A stretch of 14,433 bases of DNA from Mariprofundaceae bacterium (GTDB lineage Bacteria > Pseudomonadota > Zetaproteobacteria > Mariprofundales > Mariprofundaceae). The position numbers were made by a program, and so were the translations under genes. Location of the stretch: the NCBI GenBank assembly GCA_027018975.1, contig JALUXN010000119.1:1-14433 (forward strand). The letters are read 5' to 3'. The notes under the pieces are model-generated. The model was not told where the DNA came from. It did not search any database and saw only the letters and a program-made list of their open reading frames with translations. Positions within the stretch are counted from its first letter, which is position 1, and each line of letters opens with the position of its first letter. Shown piece by piece: positions 6,552-12,389 of this stretch.

Positions 6552-9500
6552 TAAAACTTCCCATAATAACCCTCTTTGAGGGCGTCGAAGAGGTTGGCGG
6601 CGCTGTGCATTTCGCCATCATATTCGATCTCTTCATTGCCCTTCGCTTCGATGGTGGTGCCATCTTCGAGGGTGAAGCGGTAGGTGGTGTTGGCCAGATC
6701 TTCCTCTTTGACCAGCACGCCCTGGAACGCCTCGGGATTGAAGCGGAAGGTGGTGCACCCCTTGAGTCCCTGATCGTAGGCGTACATGTAAATATCCTTG
6801 AAATCGTCGTAGGGGAAGTCGGTCGGCACGTTGGCGGTCTTGGAGATCGACGAATCGACCCAGCGCTGCGCGGCCGCCTGAATATCAACATGCTGCTTGG
6901 GGGTGACCTCGTCGGCGCTGATGAAGTAGTCGGGCAGCTTGTTCTCCGCCTGCTCCGCAAACGGCATCGCCTCGGGATTGATCAGCTGGCGGTAGGCGAG
7001 CAGCTCGAAGGAGAAGACATCGACCTTCTCCTTGGTCTTGCGCCCTTCGCGGATGATATTGCGCGAATAGTGGTGGGCGAAGCTCGGCTCGATGCCGTTG
7101 GAAGCGTTGTTGGCCAGACTCAGCGAAATCGTGCCGGTCGGCGCGATCGAGGAGTGGTGGGTGAAGCGGCAGCCGGTCTCGATCAGCTGTTCGAGCAGCT
7201 GTTTATCCGCACCGTTGCCGGTGGCGAGGAATTTCTGCATATATTTGGAGTATTTGCCCCACAGCACCCTGCCCGGCAGCTTGTCGCCGACCTGAATGCC
7301 GTCGTCGGCCATCTCCGGCCGCTTGGCCATCATCTCCGGTGTGACCTCGTACGCCATCTCCAGCGCCGGCGCGACACCCTTCTCCTCGGCCAGCTCCAAG
7401 CCGGTGGCGAAACCGGTGCGCGCCATTTCGTAGGCGATCTTCTCGGTGAACTCGAGCGACTCGGCGGAGCCGTAGGGGGTGCGCAGCATGGTCAGCGCCG
7501 AACCGAGGCCAAGGAAGCCCATGCCGTGGCGGCGCTTGGAGAGGATCTCCTGACGCTGCTTCTCCAGCGGCAGACCATTGATATCGACCACATTATCGAG
7601 CATGCGGGTGAACACCGCGACCACTTCGCGGTAGGCATCCCAGTCAAAATAGGCCTCATCGGTGAACGGTTTGCGTACAAATTTAGTCAGATTCACTGAG
7701 CCGAGTAGACATGCGCCATAGGGTGGCAGCGGCTGTTCGCCGCAATTATGGGCGTGGATGCCATTGGCATCGAAGGTATTGATGCCGGGCACCTGCACGT
7801 CGAAGACATCTTCGACACCATCCGGGGTGATGGCAGCGACCTCGGCGACAAAACGTTGGCGATTGAGTCGGCGTTTGTAGTTGCCTAGCAAAGCGCTCAG
7901 ACGCGCGTGCTTATCGCGATCGGCAAAACCGATGCGTGCATCGAAGCTGCGCAGCGCAGCGCCACTGATCACCAATTCGTGCTGCGCCTTGGTGGCGTAG
8001 TGGCGTTTGCCGCCATGTCCATCGGGCAACAGGGATTCACCGGCTGCTCGGCGATTTTCATAAATAGTCGCGGTGATGCCGAGTCGCAGCAACATGCGCT
8101 GGACGCCTTGTAGGCAGGCAAGGTCACTCTGCGCTAAACGCACGGAGACCCCTTTGGCTTGTGAGCCCTGCACAGAGCCATCGGCATCGAAGAGGCCGCG
8201 CAGGAAGCCCGCATAGAAGTCGGAACCTTCACGCTCAATCGCCGGGGTGACTGTTTTGGCGCCCGGCTGCATGCCGAGCTGGTGAGCGAGATCGCGCAGT
8301 GCGGCCGACTTCAAGCGGAATTCGCCACGCCCTTGCACTGCATGCCAGCCCTGAAAATCGCTGCGGTGCGGTAACGTGCGGGCAGCCTCTTCAGCCTCCT
8401 GCATCAGCGCGTAGGCGCCATCGCTCTGCATGCCGCTGCCGCCGTTGGCGACCTGCTGCGCCGGCCAAGCAGAAAGGATCGCAGTATCGGATTTCAGCGT
8501 ACCATCGCCAAGCAGCAAACCGAGCAGATAGCCCTGCTGGCAGCTGTGTTGCCCCGACCATGTGAGGTTGTCGTGTGTGTGGAGGAGCACGCGGTCACCG
8601 GCCTGCAGCTGCCCCGCCTCAACCCATTCGCTCTCGCATGACCAGCGGGTGAGTTTGGTGATTTTACGGACACGGTGGTTGTCGGTCAGACGCAATGCAT
8701 AGCCCGCCTTGGTCTGCAGGCGCAGTACCGGTTTGTGGCCGGTTTTGAAAAAGCCCTGTGCGGTAGTGGCATGCGCCTGACCATCCACGATGGCGTCAAA
8801 ACCATGCCCGAGCAGCTCGGAGACCTGACGCGGTCCGGCTGCAGTCTGCACCCAAGTATCGGCGGTGACGCATGGATTGGTCGCCCGAATCTCTTCGCAA
8901 AACCAGTTGTTATTCAGGTCGTTCACTTCGTCGATAAGGATGAAGCCGGGCTCGGCGTAGTCGTAGGTGGAAGCCATGATGACATCCCACAAGCGCTGCG
9001 CTTTGATCGTTTTATAGACCTTGCAGGCCACACGGCCGCGATCATCTTTGATGGCATTGGCCGGCGGATTGGCGACCTTTTTGAAGACAATGCGGGTCTC
9101 GCTGTCGTCAATTTCGGTCTGGGTGGCGGGGAAGACGAGATCCCAGTCGGCATCGTTTTTCACTGCTTCCATGAAGTCGCGCGTGATCAGGCAGGAGAGA
9201 TTGAACTGGCGCAGACGACCATCTTCGCGCTTGGCGCGGATGAAATCCATGACGTCGGGGTGGGAGATGTCGAAGGTGCCCATCTGCGCACCGCGACGGC
9301 CGCCGGCGGAGGAGACGGTGAAGCACATTTTGTCGTAAATATCCATGAAGGAGAGCGGGCCGGAGGTGTAGGCGCCGGCACCGGAAACGTAGGCGCCTTT
9401 GGGGCGCAGGGTGGAGAATTCGTAGCCGATGCCGCAGCCCGCCTTCAGGGTCAGGCCGGCTTCGTGCACCATGGAGAGGATGCCGTCCATCGAGTCGGGA

Positions 9501-9850
9501 ATGGTGCCGGAGACGGTGCAGTTGATGGTGCTGGTGGCCGGCTTGTGTGCCTCAGCACCGGCGTTGGACATGATGCGTCCGGCCGGAATCGCGCCGTTGG
9601 CCAGCGCCCAGGTGAAGCGGTTGTGCCAGAACTCACGCTTCTCCTCATCTTCCACCTCGGCGAGCGCCTTGGCGACGCGGTCGTAGGTGGCCTGAATATC
9701 TGCATCCACCGGCGCGCCGTGTTTGTCTTTCAGGCGATATTTTTTATCCCAGATGTCAAGCGAGGCGGGCTGAAATGGAATGTCAGCAGCCGCTTCGGCC
9801 TCGCTTTTGTCGATCGATGCAATATTCAGTGCCGGCGTATTGGCGCGCAT
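6551..9850 (-). CDS. nrdJa: Class II (B12-dependent) ribonucleotide reductase NrdJa with an in-frame intein
   Basis: Adenosylcobalamin-dependent catalytic subunit that makes deoxynucleotides without needing oxygen. The precursor is 1099 residues. Removal of the 376-residue intein (327-702) leaves 723, about the size of Pseudomonas NrdJa. The N-terminal half has redox cysteine C111 (TSTINCTVSGT). Splicing joins N325-P326 to C703-G-E705, rebuilding the NPCGE active-site loop equivalent to N437/C439/E441 of E. coli NrdA. The partner redox cysteine is C714 (PPYGACLLGSVNL), and a PTGTISLSLANNASNGIEPSF loop follows. There is no N-terminal ATP-cone. ATG 9850 is preceded by GGGAGGA at good spacing. 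The C-terminal redox tail is missing here and is encoded by nrdJb. The upstream region holds two NrdR boxes and a DnaA box. Activity depends on splicing, because the uninterrupted loop does not exist in the precursor. Confidence 0.96.
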   Translation of the reverse strand: MRANTPALNIASIDKSEAEAAADIPFQPASLDIWDKKYRLKDKHGAPVDADIQATYDRVAKALAEVEDEEKREFWHNRFTWALANGAIPAGRIMSNAGAEAHKPATSTINCTVSGTIPDSMDGILSMVHEAGLTLKAGCGIGYEFSTLRPKGAYVSGAGAYTSGPLSFMDIYDKMCFTVSSAGGRRGAQMGTFDISHPDVMDFIRAKREDGRLRQFNLSCLITRDFMEAVKNDADWDLVFPATQTEIDDSETRIVFKKVANPPANAIKDDRGRVACKVYKTIKAQRLWDVIMASTYDYAEPGFILIDEVNDLNNNWFCEEIRATNPCVTADTWVQTAAGPRQVSELLGHGFDAIVDGQAHATTAQGFFKTGHKPVLRLQTKAGYALRLTDNHRVRKITKLTRWSCESEWVEAGQLQAGDRVLLHTHDNLTWSGQHSCQQGYLLGLLLGDGTLKSDTAILSAWPAQQVANGGSGMQSDGAYALMQEAEEAARTLPHRSDFQGWHAVQGRGEFRLKSAALRDLAHQLGMQPGAKTVTPAIEREGSDFYAGFLRGLFDADGSVQGSQAKGVSVRLAQSDLACLQGVQRMLLRLGITATIYENRRAAGESLLPDGHGGKRHYATKAQHELVISGAALRSFDARIGFADRDKHARLSALLGNYKRRLNRQRFVAEVAAITPDGVEDVFDVQVPGINTFDANGIHAHNCGEQPLPPYGACLLGSVNLTKFVRKPFTDEAYFDWDAYREVVAVFTRMLDNVVDINGLPLEKQRQEILSKRRHGMGFLGLGSALTMLRTPYGSAESLEFTEKIAYEMARTGFATGLELAEEKGVAPALEMAYEVTPEMMAKRPEMADDGIQVGDKLPGRVLWGKYSKYMQKFLATGNGADKQLLEQLIETGCRFTHHSSIAPTGTISLSLANNASNGIEPSFAHHYSRNIIREGRKTKEKVDVFSFELLAYRQLINPEAMPFAEQAENKLPDYFISADEVTPKQHVDIQAAAQRWVDSSISKTANVPTDFPYDDFKDIYMYAYDQGLKGCTTFRFNPEAFQGVLVKEEDLANTTYRFTLEDGTTIEAKGNEEIEYDGEMHSAANLFDALKEGYYGKF
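7745..8872 (-). other. LAGLIDADG intein inserted in NrdJa at the NP/CGE catalytic loop
   Basis: In-frame intein of 376 residues (precursor 327-702). Numbered within the intein: block A starts at C1 (CVTADTW), block B has T63-D-N-H66, and the homing endonuclease has LAGLIDADG motifs at 115-124 (YLLGLLLGDG, acidic D123) and 223-232 (FLRGLFDADG, acidic D231). Block F covers roughly 353-371 (VEDVFDVQVPGINTFDANG), and block G ends in H375-N376. The +1 extein residue is Cys. All expected splicing residues and both endonuclease aspartates are present, so both activities look intact. A cysteine-type mechanism follows from C1 and the +1 Cys. Boundaries are precise because removal restores the NPCGE motif. 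Confidence 0.95.
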
Positions 9851-9903
9851 AGTGTGATCCTCCCACAGGGTCTCAATCCCGAGATGTAAAAAATGAGGGG
9901 GTG

Positions 9904-9931
9904 AGTATGGACACTATATGTAGGGTGTCAA
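9904..9931 (-). promoter_or_regulatory. Predicted sigma70 promoter of nrdJa
   Basis: On the minus strand, a perfect TTGACA (-35, 9931-9926) is followed after 16 bases by CATACT (-10, 9909-9904). This predicts a start near 9897 and a leader of about 47 bases before the nrdJa ATG at 9850. One NrdR box covers the spacer and touches the -35, and the second lies just upstream, which fits repression. Confidence 0.65.
9911..9926. promoter_or_regulatory. NrdR box 1 (promoter-proximal)
   Basis: ACACTATATGTAGGGT resembles the 16-bp NrdR consensus acaCwAtATaTwGtgt. It lies within the spacer of the predicted nrdJa promoter. NrdR is the dATP/ATP-sensing, ATP-cone repressor of nrd genes. It starts 32 bp from box 2. 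Confidence 0.8.
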
Positions 9932-9942
9932 TGATTTCATAA

Positions 9943-9958
9943 ACACTATCTATTGTGT
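9943..9958. promoter_or_regulatory. NrdR box 2 (promoter-distal)
   Basis: ACACTATCTATTGTGT is a near-palindromic match to the NrdR consensus. The start-to-start distance from box 1 is 32 bp (16-bp gap), the typical spacing of three helical turns for paired NrdR boxes. It lies just upstream of the predicted -35. Confidence 0.85.
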
Positions 9959-9984
9959 TTTGGGCTTCACAGCCTATCCACCGT

Positions 9985-9993
9985 TTATCCACA
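9985..9993 (+). promoter_or_regulatory. DnaA box upstream of nrdJa
   Basis: TTATCCACA at 9985-9993 matches the DnaA box consensus TTATNCACA perfectly. A near-match, CTATCCACC, lies 11 bases earlier at 9974-9982. The pair sits about 80-95 bases upstream of the predicted nrdJa start. DnaA regulates nrdAB in E. coli, so a similar role is plausible here. One perfect 9-mer could also be chance. Confidence 0.5.
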
Positions 9994-10021
9994 GCTTATG
10001 CCCAGATTCCCGGCTTGAATT

Positions 10022-10029
10022 GATCACAA
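10022..10029 (+). repeat. Target-site duplication, left copy (GATCACAA)
   Basis: GATCACAA directly abuts the left terminus of the small element at 10030-10231. The same eight bases recur immediately after its right terminus at 10232-10239. Confidence 0.8.
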
Positions 10030-10231
10030 GTAACGCTTGAACTGTTCAGCTCACCCATGGTTCGTTCGATAGCAAGGCGAACACGTGCAGCGTGTGTTGC
10101 ACATGAGCATGTTCAACGCCGCTAGCGGGCAAACCGTGGGATGAGCTGAATAGCGACTCAGGTCGCGTTGCGAACACCCAACGATTGAGTAACAAAATGG
10201 TAGACTCGCCATTTTGTTACTCAAGAGTTAC
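10030..10231. mobile_element. 202-bp MITE-like element, copy A
   Basis: Non-coding element with matching ends: GTAACGCTTGA at 10030-10040 and TCAAGAGTTAC at 10221-10231 (inverted, 10 of 11 positions). It is flanked by the 8-bp direct repeat GATCACAA. The interior folds into several hairpins: ACACG/CGTGT near 10081-10095, GCGAC/GTCGC near 10153-10166, a longer pairing of TTCAGCTCACCC (10045) with the complement of GGGATGAGCTGAA (10138), and a 16-bp perfect stem at 10185-10224. No ORF is supported. IS66-family ends usually begin GTAA and make 8-bp duplications, so an IS66-derived non-autonomous element is one possibility. Copy B lies at 11377-11549 in opposite orientation. Confidence 0.8.
10185..10224. 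repeat. Perfect 16-bp hairpin inside copy A
   Basis: TTGAGTAACAAAATGG (10185-10200) and CCATTTTGTTACTCAA (10209-10224) pair perfectly around an 8-base loop. It lies 9 bases beyond the CDGSH gene stop and may end that transcript. The stem is AT-rich with no following T-run on the minus strand, so a terminator role is only possible. Both arms are identical in copy B. Confidence 0.75.
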
Positions 10232-10239
10232 GATCACAA
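10232..10239 (+). repeat. Target-site duplication, right copy (GATCACAA)
   Basis: Right copy of the 8-bp duplication flanking the element at 10030-10231. It contains the CDGSH gene stop codon (TGA on the minus strand, 10236-10234), so the insertion left that reading frame intact. Confidence 0.8.
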
Positions 10240-10476
10240 TTCGATATGGCTACCATCACAAAAGGGTGGATTTTTGCTCTGTTTACATTGGCATAGCGCG
10301 ACATTGCGCGTGCTTTCAATCGTGAAAGGTAGTGGTGCACAATCACTGCCGGCATGTGTGCCGTCGCAAAAGGGCTGTTGCGCAGATCGTCCGCATTTGC
10401 ACCAAAGATAACTCCCCGGCTCCAGCCTCAGAATGGCCGGCATGTTTTGGATGGTATTCTGTTCGCTATTGGGCAT
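10234..10476 (-). CDS. Tandem CDGSH-type iron-sulfur protein
   Basis: 80 residues with two complete CDGSH iron-sulfur motifs (C-x-C-x2-S-x3-P-x-C-D-G-S/T-H). The first has ligands C26, C28, C37 and H41 (ends CDGTH); the second has C62, C64, C73 and H77 (ends CDGSH). Each should hold a [2Fe-2S] cluster with 3-Cys/1-His ligation, as in mitoNEET-type proteins; bacterial double-CDGSH forms are known. No signal peptide or membrane segment is seen, so it is cytosolic. I chose ATG 10476 because GAGGAG lies 7 bases upstream; a longer frame from 10575 adds 33 residues with no recognisable content. It is divergent from dnaQ. The precise role (redox or cluster transfer) cannot be told from sequence. Confidence 0.88.
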   Translation of the reverse strand: MPNSEQNTIQNMPAILRLEPGSYLWCKCGRSAQQPFCDGTHAGSDCAPLPFTIESTRNVALCQCKQSKNPPFCDGSHIEL

Positions 10477-10621
10477 TTCAATCTCCTCGCGTGATTGTCT
10501 AGGGTCACATCGGCGATGTATCAGGAGGATGACTCTGCCGCGATCCATCACTGGAAACAAACAAGTCTGCATCACAACACTCGACTGTGGATTTGATGCG
10601 CGCTGACTCTATACTGCCGCC
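10477..10621. promoter_or_regulatory. Divergent intergenic region with possible leaderless dnaQ promoter
   Basis: This 145-base region must contain promoters for both the CDGSH gene and dnaQ. On the + strand TATACT (10610-10615) is a good -10 that ends 6 bases before the dnaQ ATG at 10622. No ribosome-binding site precedes that ATG, suggesting a leaderless transcript. No convincing -35 is found at 16-18 bp. I see no clear promoter for the minus-strand gene, only its strong ribosome-binding site. Confidence 0.35.
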
Positions 10622-11365
10622 ATGCGCCTGATCATGCTCGATACTGAAACGACCGGCCTCTCGCCACAAAAAGGCGACCGCATGGTAGAGATCGGCGCTA
10701 TCGAGGTAGTCAATCGCAAGGTACTCTCAGGCGCCGATCATGTCTTTCACCGCTACATCAATCCTGAGCGCAATATCCCCGCTGAGGTGGTGCGCATTCA
10801 CGGCATCGACCATGACAAGGTGAAAGATGAGCCGCCATTCCGTGAGATTGCGCAGCAGTTCCTCGATTTTATCGATGGGGCGACGCTGGTGATCCATAAC
10901 GCGTCATTTGATCTCGGCTTTATTATGCATGAACTGCAAATCAACGGCTTTGGCAATATCGGCCATGTGCCGGTGATTGATACACTTGCGTTCGCTCGCC
11001 AGAAACATCCGCATCAGCGCAACAATCTCGATGCGCTCTGTGATCGCTACCATATCGAGCGTGGCCATCGGACGCTGCATGGCGCGCTGCTTGACTCCGA
11101 GCTGCTGGCGGAGGTCTATCTGGCGATGACCGGTGGCCGCCAGTTCTCACTCGGCATGGACATCAGCAGCCAACCGGCTTCCAGCTTTGTACAGCTGCCG
11201 GAGCCATCACGCGCACGCAGTGAGCAACAGGAGACCGCAGCCCTGATGCGCCGCGACCCACTACCTATTCCACCCGAAGAGATGGCCGCGCATATCGCCA
11301 TGATGACACGCATTGCCGAAGAGAGTAACGGTCAACACATTTGGCGCGAGCCGCAACCGGCATAG
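10622..11365 (+). CDS. dnaQ: DNA polymerase III epsilon subunit (3'-5' proofreading exonuclease)
   Basis: 247 residues, the same size class as E. coli DnaQ (243). It proofreads the replicative polymerase core. The DnaQ/DEDD exonuclease motifs are complete: ExoI D7 and E9 (LDTETTG), ExoII D97 (HNASFDLGF), ExoIII H153 and D158 (HGALLDSELLAEVY), so it is of the DEDDh type. The NNLDALCDRY segment before ExoIII is typical. The C-terminal tail (about 180-247) is Pro/Glu-rich and corresponds to the region that binds the alpha subunit. The ATG at 10622 is required, since ExoI begins at residue 7. It lacks a visible ribosome-binding site. Element copy B begins 12 bases after the stop codon. Confidence 0.95.
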   Translation: MRLIMLDTETTGLSPQKGDRMVEIGAIEVVNRKVLSGADHVFHRYINPERNIPAEVVRIHGIDHDKVKDEPPFREIAQQFLDFIDGATLVIHNASFDLGFIMHELQINGFGNIGHVPVIDTLAFARQKHPHQRNNLDALCDRYHIERGHRTLHGALLDSELLAEVYLAMTGGRQFSLGMDISSQPASSFVQLPEPSRARSEQQETAALMRRDPLPIPPEEMAAHIAMMTRIAEESNGQHIWREPQPA

Positions 11366-11376
11366 AAAATCCAGTG

Positions 11377-11549
11377 GTAACTCTTGAGTAACAAAATGGT
11401 GAGTCTACCATTTTGTTACTCAATCGTTGGGTGTTTGCAACGCGAGCTGAGTCGCTGTTCAGATCATCCCACGGTGTGCCCGTTAGCGGCGTGAACGTGC
11501 TCATGTGCAATAGCACGCTGCGCCTTTTCGCCTAGCTATCGAACAGTTC
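11377..11549. mobile_element. MITE-like element, copy B (inverted, one end degraded)
   Basis: Reverse-complement relative of the element at 10030-10231, roughly 85-90 percent identical by eye. The GTAACTCTTGA terminus is intact at 11377-11387, next to dnaQ. At the other side similarity stops after GAACAGTTC (about 11541-11549), where the second terminal repeat should follow but reads CGGCATGTG instead. It lacks a 20-bp segment that copy A has (10047-10066). No target-site duplication is visible, so this copy is older or truncated. Confidence 0.78.
11384..11423. repeat. Perfect 16-bp hairpin inside copy B
   Basis: TTGAGTAACAAAATGG (11384-11399) and CCATTTTGTTACTCAA (11408-11423) with an 8-base loop TGAGTCTA. 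It lies 18 bases after the dnaQ stop and may serve as its transcription end. Arms are identical to those in copy A although the rest of the element has diverged. Confidence 0.75.
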
Positions 11550-11609
11550 CGGCATGTGGCCTGCTAATAAATATGGAAGCTGTGGGCGATGAGCGTAGAT
11601 GCGCGCCGG

Positions 11610-12389
11610 TCACATGGATCTCCCAGCCATTCGTTGGCGGGTGAGTCGTACCCAGGCGGGGTAATCGAGTTGCTCCGGTCGTTGGCGCGGGTCGATATCG
11701 ATGGTTTGCAGCTCTTCTTGACTAAGTAAGCCGCGGAAATTGTTGAAAATTGTTTTGCGTCGGTGAGCAAAGCCTTGGCGGACGCTCTGCTGGAGATCAT
11801 GGAAATCACAGCGTGGTAGCCGATGGTGCGGGGTGAGTTGAATGACTGCTGAATGCACTTTTGGCGGGGGTGAAAACGCGCCCGGCGGCAGGCTCAAAAG
11901 CTTTTTGACATCATAATAGTGACGCACCAACACCGACAAGCCGCCATAGACTTTACTACCGGGGTTGGCGGCAATGCGCTCGGCAACTTCGCGTTGATAC
12001 ATCAGGATCATGCCGCCGCTCACATGGTGGGCAGCCAGTTTGGCGGTCAGCGGACCACTGATATTGTAGGGCAGATTACCAACAATCCAGCCCGGTTGCT
12101 GACGCGCCACGGCATCATCGAGCAGCGCCATCACATCGCCATGCAGCACAGTGAGATTGGGGTGCGCGCCGCTCTGCTGCTGCCAATGGGTGGCCAGTGC
12201 ATCATCGAGCTCGATCACCGTTAACTGTGCAGCGCGCGTCAGCAGCGCCTTGGTGATCGCCCCCCGCCCCGGGCCGATTTCAATCACACGCTGTTGCGCG
12301 GGTAGTGCTTGGGCAATGGTGCGGATGGCGTGGGGGGCTGTTAAAAAGTGTTGGCCGAGCGATTTTTTTGCGCGTTGTTGCGGGCTCAT
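11610..12389 (-). CDS. rsmA: 16S rRNA dimethyladenosine transferase RsmA (KsgA)
   Basis: 259 residues. Dimethylates the two adjacent adenines near the 3' end of 16S rRNA (A1518/A1519 in E. coli) late in small-subunit assembly, using S-adenosylmethionine. It begins with the signature KKSLGQHFL (residues 8-16). SAM motif I is EIGPGRG (37-43), followed by an acidic residue after VIE (59-60). The catalytic NLPY motif is at 105-108 (IVGNLPYNISGPL). I chose ATG 12389 over the longer frame to 12545 because the signature sits at the usual distance and the ATG overlaps the cobL stop as ATGA, implying translational coupling. Length and motifs are normal. Confidence 0.96.
   Translation of the reverse strand: MSPQQRAKKSLGQHFLTAPHAIRTIAQALPAQQRVIEIGPGRGAITKALLTRAAQLTVIELDDALATHWQQQSGAHPNLTVLHGDVMALLDDAVARQQPGWIVGNLPYNISGPLTAKLAAHHVSGGMILMYQREVAERIAANPGSKVYGGLSVLVRHYYDVKKLLSLPPGAFSPPPKVHSAVIQLTPHHRLPRCDFHDLQQSVRQGFAHRRKTIFNNFRGLLSQEELQTIDIDPRQRPEQLDYPAWVRLTRQRMAGRSM

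Noticed and set aside
6605..7699. 364-codon open frame on the + strand opposite the 3' part of nrdJa
   Set aside because: Same reason: an antisense shadow of the conserved reductase sequence, with no recognisable domain.
8675..9889. 404-codon open frame on the + strand opposite nrdJa
   Set aside because: Fully antisense to a well-supported gene. Its Gly/Ala/Val-rich translation is typical of a shadow frame in GC-rich DNA.
9851..10021. Cobalamin riboswitch upstream of the B12-dependent reductase
   Set aside because: The predicted leader is only about 47 bases and I see no B12-box-like sequence. Control appears to be through NrdR-type sites.
10030..11549. Reading the inverted repeats as a CRISPR array or integron attC sites
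   Set aside because: There are only two copies, in opposite orientation, with no spacers or cassette structure. The 8-bp duplication and terminal repeats of copy A point to a small transposable unit.
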